64,000 bases of DNA from Streptomyces cyaneofuscatus. GTDB lineage: Bacteria > Actinomycetota > Actinomycetes > Streptomycetales > Streptomycetaceae. The stretch is taken from assembly GCF_000718135.1 (NCBI RefSeq), contig NZ_JOEM01000016.1, forward strand, positions 186,001-250,000, written 5' to 3'. A program made the translations under genes and the position numbers. This document shows, piece by piece, positions 60,138-64,000 of this stretch. Positions within the stretch are counted from its first letter, which is position 1, and each line of letters starts with the position of its first letter. The notes under the pieces are model-generated. The model saw nothing but the letters and a program-made list of their open reading frames with translations, made no database searches and was not told the origin of the DNA.

Positions 60138-62754
60138 GCTCCCTCTCGGTGAATGGGTCGACTCCGCCGTCGACTGGCTCCAGACCCACCTCGCCTGGCT
60201 GTTCGACGCGATCAGCTCTCTCGTCGGCTCCATGTTCGACGGCATAGCCGCCGTGCTGTCCGCTCCCCACCCGCTCCTCTTCGCGGGCATCGTCGCGATC
60301 ATCGCCTGGTGGCTGCGCGGTCTGCCGGCCGCTCTGCTGGCCTTCGTCGGATTCGCCCTCATCGACTCCGTCGAGCTGTGGGCCGAGGCGATGGACACCC
60401 TCACCCTGGTGCTCGTCGCCACCCTCGTCACGCTGCTCATCGCCGTACCGCTCGGCATCTGGGCCTCCCGGTCCAGGACCGTCAGCGCCGTGGTCCGGCC
60501 GGTCCTCGACTTCATGCAGACCATGCCCGCCATGGTCTACCTGATCCCCGGCGTCATCTTCTTCGGCGTCGGTGTGGTCCCCGGCATCATCGCCACCATC
60601 ATCTTCGCGCTGCCCCCGGGCGTCCGGATGACCGAACTCGGCATCCGCCAGGTCGACGGCGAACTCGTCGAGGCGGCCGAGGCCTTCGGCACCACCTCGC
60701 GCAACACCCTGCTGCGCATTCAGCTGCCGCTCGCCCTGCCCACGATCATGGCGGGCATCAACCAGGTCATCATGCTGGGCCTGTCCATGGTCGTCATCGC
60801 GGGTATGGTCGGCGGCGGCGGCCTCGGTGGCTCCGTCTACCGCGCCATCGGCAACATCGACGTCGGCCTCGGCTTCGAGGCGGGCATCTCCATCGTCATC
60901 CTCGCCATGTACCTGGACCGGATGACCGGCGCGCTCGGCCGCGAGGTCTCCCCGCTCGGCCGCCGCGCCGCCGCCAAGGCGCAGGCGTCCGTCGAGGGCT
61001 GGAAGATCTGGGCCTACCGCCCGCAGCCCGTCGTCGCGGTCGCCGGCATCGTGGCCCTCGCGCTCGTCGCGGGCGGCATGGGCATCTTCGGCGACTCCGC
61101 CAAGAACACCGCCTCCGGCGCGGACGCCAAGGTCGGCGACGGCAAGAAGATCTCCATCGGCTACATCCCGTGGGACGAGGGCATCGCCTCCACCTTCCTC
61201 TGGAAGGAGATGCTGGAACAGCGCGGCTACGAGGTCGACGTCAAGCAGTACGAGGCCGGCGCGCTCTACACCGGCATGGCCAACGGCCAGATCGACTTCC
61301 AGACCGACTCCTGGCTCCCCACCACCCACGCCAGCTACTGGAAGAAGTACCAGGACCGCCTGGAGGACATGGGCGCCTGGTACGCCCCCACCTCGCTGGA
61401 GCTCGCGGTCCCCGCGTACATGAAGGACGTCAAGTCCATGGAGGACTTGAAGGGGCGCGCCTCCGAGTTCAAGGGCCGGATCGTCGGCATCGAGCCGAGC
61501 GCCGGTGAGATGGGCCTGCTCAAGGACAAGCTCCTGCCGGGCTACGGCCTCGACAAGGAGTACAAGCTCATCGACGGCTCCACGCCGTCCATGCTGGCCG
61601 AGCTGAAGCGCGCGTACGCCAAGAAGGAACCGATCGTCGTTCCGCTCTGGTCGCCGCACTGGGCGTACAACGACTTCGACCTCACCAAGCTCAAGGACCC
61701 CAAGGGTCTCTGGGGCAAGGGCGACGGCATCCACACCCTGGCGCGCAAGGGCTTCACCGAGGAGAACCCCACGGTCGCCAAGTGGCTCAAGGACTTCAAG
61801 ATGAGCGAGGAGCAGCTCACCAGCCTTGAAGCCGAGATCCAGAAGAGCGGCTCCGGCAAGGAGCAGGAGGCCGTCCGCACCTGGCTGAAGGCCAACCCGG
61901 GCGTCGCCGACAAGTGGTCGCCCGCCCCGAAGGGCGCCCAGGCGGCCGGCGGTGACGACGAGCGCAAGCGCCCGGTCGAGGTGGCCTGGTTCCCCTGGGA
62001 GGAGGACATCGCCGCCACGTACCTGTGGAAGGCGGTCCTGGAGGAGCGCGGCTACAAGATCAACCTCAAGCAGTTCGAGGTCGGTCCGATGTACGCCGCC
62101 ATGTCGCGCGGCCAGATCGACGTGCAGTTCGACGGCTGGCTGCCGTACACCCAGAAGAATTACTGGGACAAGTACGGCGACAAGCTGAGCAACCTCGGCT
62201 CCTGGTACGGGCCGACCTCCATCGAGGTCGCTGTCCCCGACTACGTCAAGGACGTCAAGAGCATCGAGGACCTCAAGGGCAAGGGCTCCGACTTCAAGGG
62301 CCGGATCGTCGGCATCGAGCCCGGCACCGCCACCATGGAGAACCTCAAGACGAACGTCCTGCCGAGTTACGGCCTGGACAAGGAGTACAAGGTCCTGGAC
62401 TCCTCCACGCCCGGCATGCTCGCCGAGCTGAAGAGGGCGTACGCCAAGAAGGAGCCCATCGCCGTCCTGCTCTGGACGCCGCACTGGGCGTACAACGAGT
62501 ACGGCATGACGAAGCTGAAGGACCCGAAGAAGGCGTTCGGTGACGGCGACCGGCTGCACACCATCGCCTCCAAGGAGTTCCCGAAGCAGTACCCGCAGCT
62601 GACCAAGTGGTTCAAGGACTTCGAGCTGAGCGAGAAGCAGCTCGGCGGCCTGGAGAACGAGATCCAGAAGCGCGGCGCGGGTCACGAGGAGGAAGCCGTG
62701 AAGGCCTGGATGGACGAAAATCCGGGCATCGCGGACACCATGGCACCCCAGTAG
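60130..62754 (+). CDS. glycine betaine ABC permease fused to two substrate-binding domains
   Basis: An 874-residue fusion. Residues 1-300 are the OpuAB/ProW permease (VSAVVRPVLDFMQTMPAMVYLIP and the EAA loop EAAEAFGTTSRNTLLRIQLPLALP). After a transmembrane linker come two OpuAC-type binding domains, at about 338-596 and 614-874, each with the tryptophans that form the betaine cage: YIPWDEG, SWLPTTH, SPHWAYN in the first and WFPWEED, GWLPYT, TPHWAYN in the second. Both domains face outside and stay tethered, so each transporter dimer would carry four binding sites. Single fused domains are well known in OpuA; the tandem form is less so. GTG start overlapping the ATPase gene. Confidence 0.92.
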   Translation: MFRLPLGEWVDSAVDWLQTHLAWLFDAISSLVGSMFDGIAAVLSAPHPLLFAGIVAIIAWWLRGLPAALLAFVGFALIDSVELWAEAMDTLTLVLVATLVTLLIAVPLGIWASRSRTVSAVVRPVLDFMQTMPAMVYLIPGVIFFGVGVVPGIIATIIFALPPGVRMTELGIRQVDGELVEAAEAFGTTSRNTLLRIQLPLALPTIMAGINQVIMLGLSMVVIAGMVGGGGLGGSVYRAIGNIDVGLGFEAGISIVILAMYLDRMTGALGREVSPLGRRAAAKAQASVEGWKIWAYRPQPVVAVAGIVALALVAGGMGIFGDSAKNTASGADAKVGDGKKISIGYIPWDEGIASTFLWKEMLEQRGYEVDVKQYEAGALYTGMANGQIDFQTDSWLPTTHASYWKKYQDRLEDMGAWYAPTSLELAVPAYMKDVKSMEDLKGRASEFKGRIVGIEPSAGEMGLLKDKLLPGYGLDKEYKLIDGSTPSMLAELKRAYAKKEPIVVPLWSPHWAYNDFDLTKLKDPKGLWGKGDGIHTLARKGFTEENPTVAKWLKDFKMSEEQLTSLEAEIQKSGSGKEQEAVRTWLKANPGVADKWSPAPKGAQAAGGDDERKRPVEVAWFPWEEDIAATYLWKAVLEERGYKINLKQFEVGPMYAAMSRGQIDVQFDGWLPYTQKNYWDKYGDKLSNLGSWYGPTSIEVAVPDYVKDVKSIEDLKGKGSDFKGRIVGIEPGTATMENLKTNVLPSYGLDKEYKVLDSSTPGMLAELKRAYAKKEPIAVLLWTPHWAYNEYGMTKLKDPKKAFGDGDRLHTIASKEFPKQYPQLTKWFKDFELSEKQLGGLENEIQKRGAGHEEEAVKAWMDENPGIADTMAPQ
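61144..62751 (+). repeat. duplicated binding-domain coding segment within the permease fusion gene
   Basis: Segments 61144-61920 and 61972-62751 encode homologous domains with shared stretches such as FKGRIVGIEP, YGLDKEYK and LAELKRAYAKKEPI. The similarity, strongest at these blocks, points to an internal duplication. Confidence 0.85.
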
Positions 62755-62782
62755 GGGTTCCAGGGGAGAAAAAGCGCAGGTG

Positions 62783-62818
62783 AGGGGTGGGTGCCGCCGT
62801 CGGGCGGGGCCCACCCCT
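62783..62818 (+). terminator. terminator after the betaine transporter
   Basis: A perfect 9-bp outer stem (62783-62791 with 62810-62818) plus an inner GC stem, followed by TTCC. Confidence 0.7.
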
Positions 62819-62916
62819 TCCGGCTGTCCGGGGGCCGATTACCGGACGTCTCGCGCAACCATGTGCGTAAGGTGCTGGCAGCCGGGAGGATGGCTGAGGT
62901 GGGAGGGAGCCCGGAC

Positions 62917-63462
62917 ATGGACGACAAGGACACACCGCGGGTGGGTGCCGCGGTCCGCCGTCGGCGCCGCACCCTGGGCCTCACGCTGGCCGCGGTCGCC
63001 GAGCGCAGCGGGCTCTCCGTGCCCTTCCTCAGCCAGATCGAGAACGAGCGCGCCCGCCCCAGCGCCCGCTCCCTCGACCGGGTCGCCGAGGCCCTGGAGA
63101 CCACCACCTCACGGCTGCGGGCCGCCGCCGACTCGGCACGCGCGGTCGATGTCGTACGAGGTGAGGAGGGCGACGGCGTACGCCGGGTGGTGCGCGGGCG
63201 CCACCAGCTCAGCGCCCTGGAGTTCACCGGCGAGCAGGACCTCGGGCGCGAGTTCCAGCACCGCAACGACGAGCTGATGTACGTCGTCGAGGGCGCCGCC
63301 GAGGTCGAGGCCGAGGGCCAGGCGTACCGGCTGGAGCGCGGCGACACCCTGTTCCTCTCCGGCGGCGTACGGCACCGCTGGCGGGCCACCCGGCCCGGCA
63401 CCCGGCTGCTGCTCGTCGCGGTGGCGGAGCACATCGACGCGACGTACGACTCGCGCCGCTGA
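62917..63462 (+). CDS. XRE-family regulator with cupin domain
   Basis: A 181-residue regulator: Xre helix-turn-helix at about residues 10-65 (LGLTLAAVAERSGLSVPFLSQIE) and a C-terminal cupin (EFQHRNDELMYVVEGAAEVE, LERGDTLFLSGGVRHRW) that senses a small molecule. The ATG at 62917 has GGAGGGA 9 bases upstream; an ATG at 62890 has no usable site. It lies after the betaine transporter and overlaps nothing; relatives regulate amino-acid, polyamine or osmolyte genes. Control of the neighbouring transporter is possible but unproven. Confidence 0.85.
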   Translation: MDDKDTPRVGAAVRRRRRTLGLTLAAVAERSGLSVPFLSQIENERARPSARSLDRVAEALETTTSRLRAAADSARAVDVVRGEEGDGVRRVVRGRHQLSALEFTGEQDLGREFQHRNDELMYVVEGAAEVEAEGQAYRLERGDTLFLSGGVRHRWRATRPGTRLLLVAVAEHIDATYDSRR

Positions 63463-63485
63463 GGGCCGGGGGAGTGGTGGTGCCG

Positions 63486-64000
63486 ATGCGTGTCGTCTCT
63501 CTGGTCCCCTCCCTCACCGAGGCGGTCGCCACCACCGCCCCCGGGCTGCTCGTCGGCGTCACCGACTGGTGCACGCACCCCGAAGGCCTCACCGCCGCCC
63601 GGATCGGCGGCACGAAGAACCCGGACGTGGCCGCGATCACGGCCCTCGCACCGGACCTGGTCATCGCCAACGAGGAGGAGAACCGCGCCCCCGACCTCGC
63701 CGCGCTCCGGGAGGCCGGGCTCGACGTCCTCGTCACCGAGATCCGCACCCTGGACCAGGCCTTCACCGAGCTGGACCGGGTCCTCACCACCGGCTGCGGC
63801 CTGACCCGCCCCCGCTGGCTCGACGAGGCCGAGGAGGCCTGGGCGGAGCTCCCCGCCCCCTCCGCGAGCCCGCGCCCCGCCGTCGTACCGATCTGGCGCC
63901 GCCCCTGGATGGTGCTCGGCCGCGACACCTTCGCCGGTGACCTGCTGGCCCGCTTCGGGGTGCGCAACGTGTACGCGGACCACGCCGACCGCTACCCGCG
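63486..64000 (+). CDS. cobalamin/helical-backbone metal receptor, 3' end missing
   Basis: The frame runs off the right edge after 171 complete codons, so the C-terminus is not seen. MRVVSLVPSLTEAVATTAPG, CTHPEGLTAARIGGTKNPDVAAI and APDLVIANEEENR match BtuF-type helical-backbone receptors that bind cobalamin or similar metal complexes. There is no signal peptide or lipobox at this start, which is usual for the cytoplasmic actinobacterial branch and means it is not a normal transporter subunit. GGGGGAG is about 10 bases before the ATG; three GTG codons at 63474-63480 are alternatives. Confidence 0.75.
   Translation, partial: MRVVSLVPSLTEAVATTAPGLLVGVTDWCTHPEGLTAARIGGTKNPDVAAITALAPDLVIANEEENRAPDLAALREAGLDVLVTEIRTLDQAFTELDRVLTTGCGLTRPRWLDEAEEAWAELPAPSASPRPAVVPIWRRPWMVLGRDTFAGDLLARFGVRNVYADHADRYP

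Noticed and set aside
60049..62814. Minus-strand frame of about 921 codons opposite the betaine permease fusion
   Set aside because: Shadow frame; it even mirrors the internal duplication of the real gene.

Overview
The window is a high-GC actinobacterial chromosome segment, almost certainly from a Streptomyces. Coding frames are strongly biased to G or C at third positions, GTG starts are common, and TTG is used once. The gene order is the Streptomyces core-chromosome arrangement around mycothiol synthesis, glycerol use and the Pup-proteasome. No tRNA, rRNA, CRISPR array, insertion sequence or prophage gene was seen.

Layout. (1) 1-7.6 kb: a ferritin-like protein cut by the window edge, CorA, a histidine phosphatase, a DUF3090 protein and an SCO1664-type protein leading to mshC (mycothiol ligase), then a PAC2 protein and a luciferase-like oxidoreductase. 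(2) 7.6-12.8 kb: the glycerol regulon glpF-glpK-glpD with its IclR-type regulator gylR. Near-identical 17-bp candidate operators precede both glpF and gylR. (3) 13-23.3 kb: metH, a HAD phosphatase, a peptide-type binding lipoprotein, an orphan response regulator, a RecB-type nuclease, a site-2 protease and the tRNA methyltransferase trmI. (4) 23.5-44 kb: the Pup-proteasome locus (ferredoxin, arc, dop, pup, a decayed endonuclease VII remnant, prcB, prcA, a LacI/MFS pair, pafA, two FKBP isomerases, pafB and pafC), continuing into tatA, tatC, a lipid kinase and a HelY-type helicase. This follows the same broad order as the Mycobacterium tuberculosis mpa-dop-pup-prcBA-pafABC-tatAC-helY region.

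(5) 44-54.4 kb: a SigK-type stress regulon. A fasciclin lipoprotein, an FAD oxidoreductase, a DUF1365 protein, two cyclopropane-fatty-acid synthase paralogues and a DUF1295 membrane protein are arranged with sigK-rskA-phr. Three promoters with one architecture (CCAATCC, 15-bp spacer, [CA]CGAAT) sit upstream of sigK, upstream of the lipid operon and upstream of the fasciclin region. This is the most coherent under-described system in the window. (6) 54.5-64 kb: an ABA4-like/unknown membrane protein pair divergent from a MerR regulator, an iron-box-controlled siderophore-interacting protein, a 5'-3' exonuclease, a glycine-betaine ABC transporter whose permease is fused to two tandem binding domains, an XRE-cupin regulator, and a cobalamin-type binding protein cut by the window end.

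How the parts work together. ARC, Dop, Pup, PrcBA and PafA form the pupylation and degradation pathway. PafB and PafC are the regulators that accompany it in mycobacteria. Glycerol enters by GlpF, is phosphorylated by GlpK and oxidised by GlpD under GylR control. SigK, held by membrane-bound RskA, probably switches on membrane-lipid modification, photolyase and the fasciclin lipoprotein together. Several genes (histidine phosphatase, mshC, trmI, dagK, pafA, possibly helY) have a TANNNT box 6-10 bases before the start codon and no clear Shine-Dalgarno, which suggests leaderless mRNAs. All functional statements come from reading the sequence; no database search was run.
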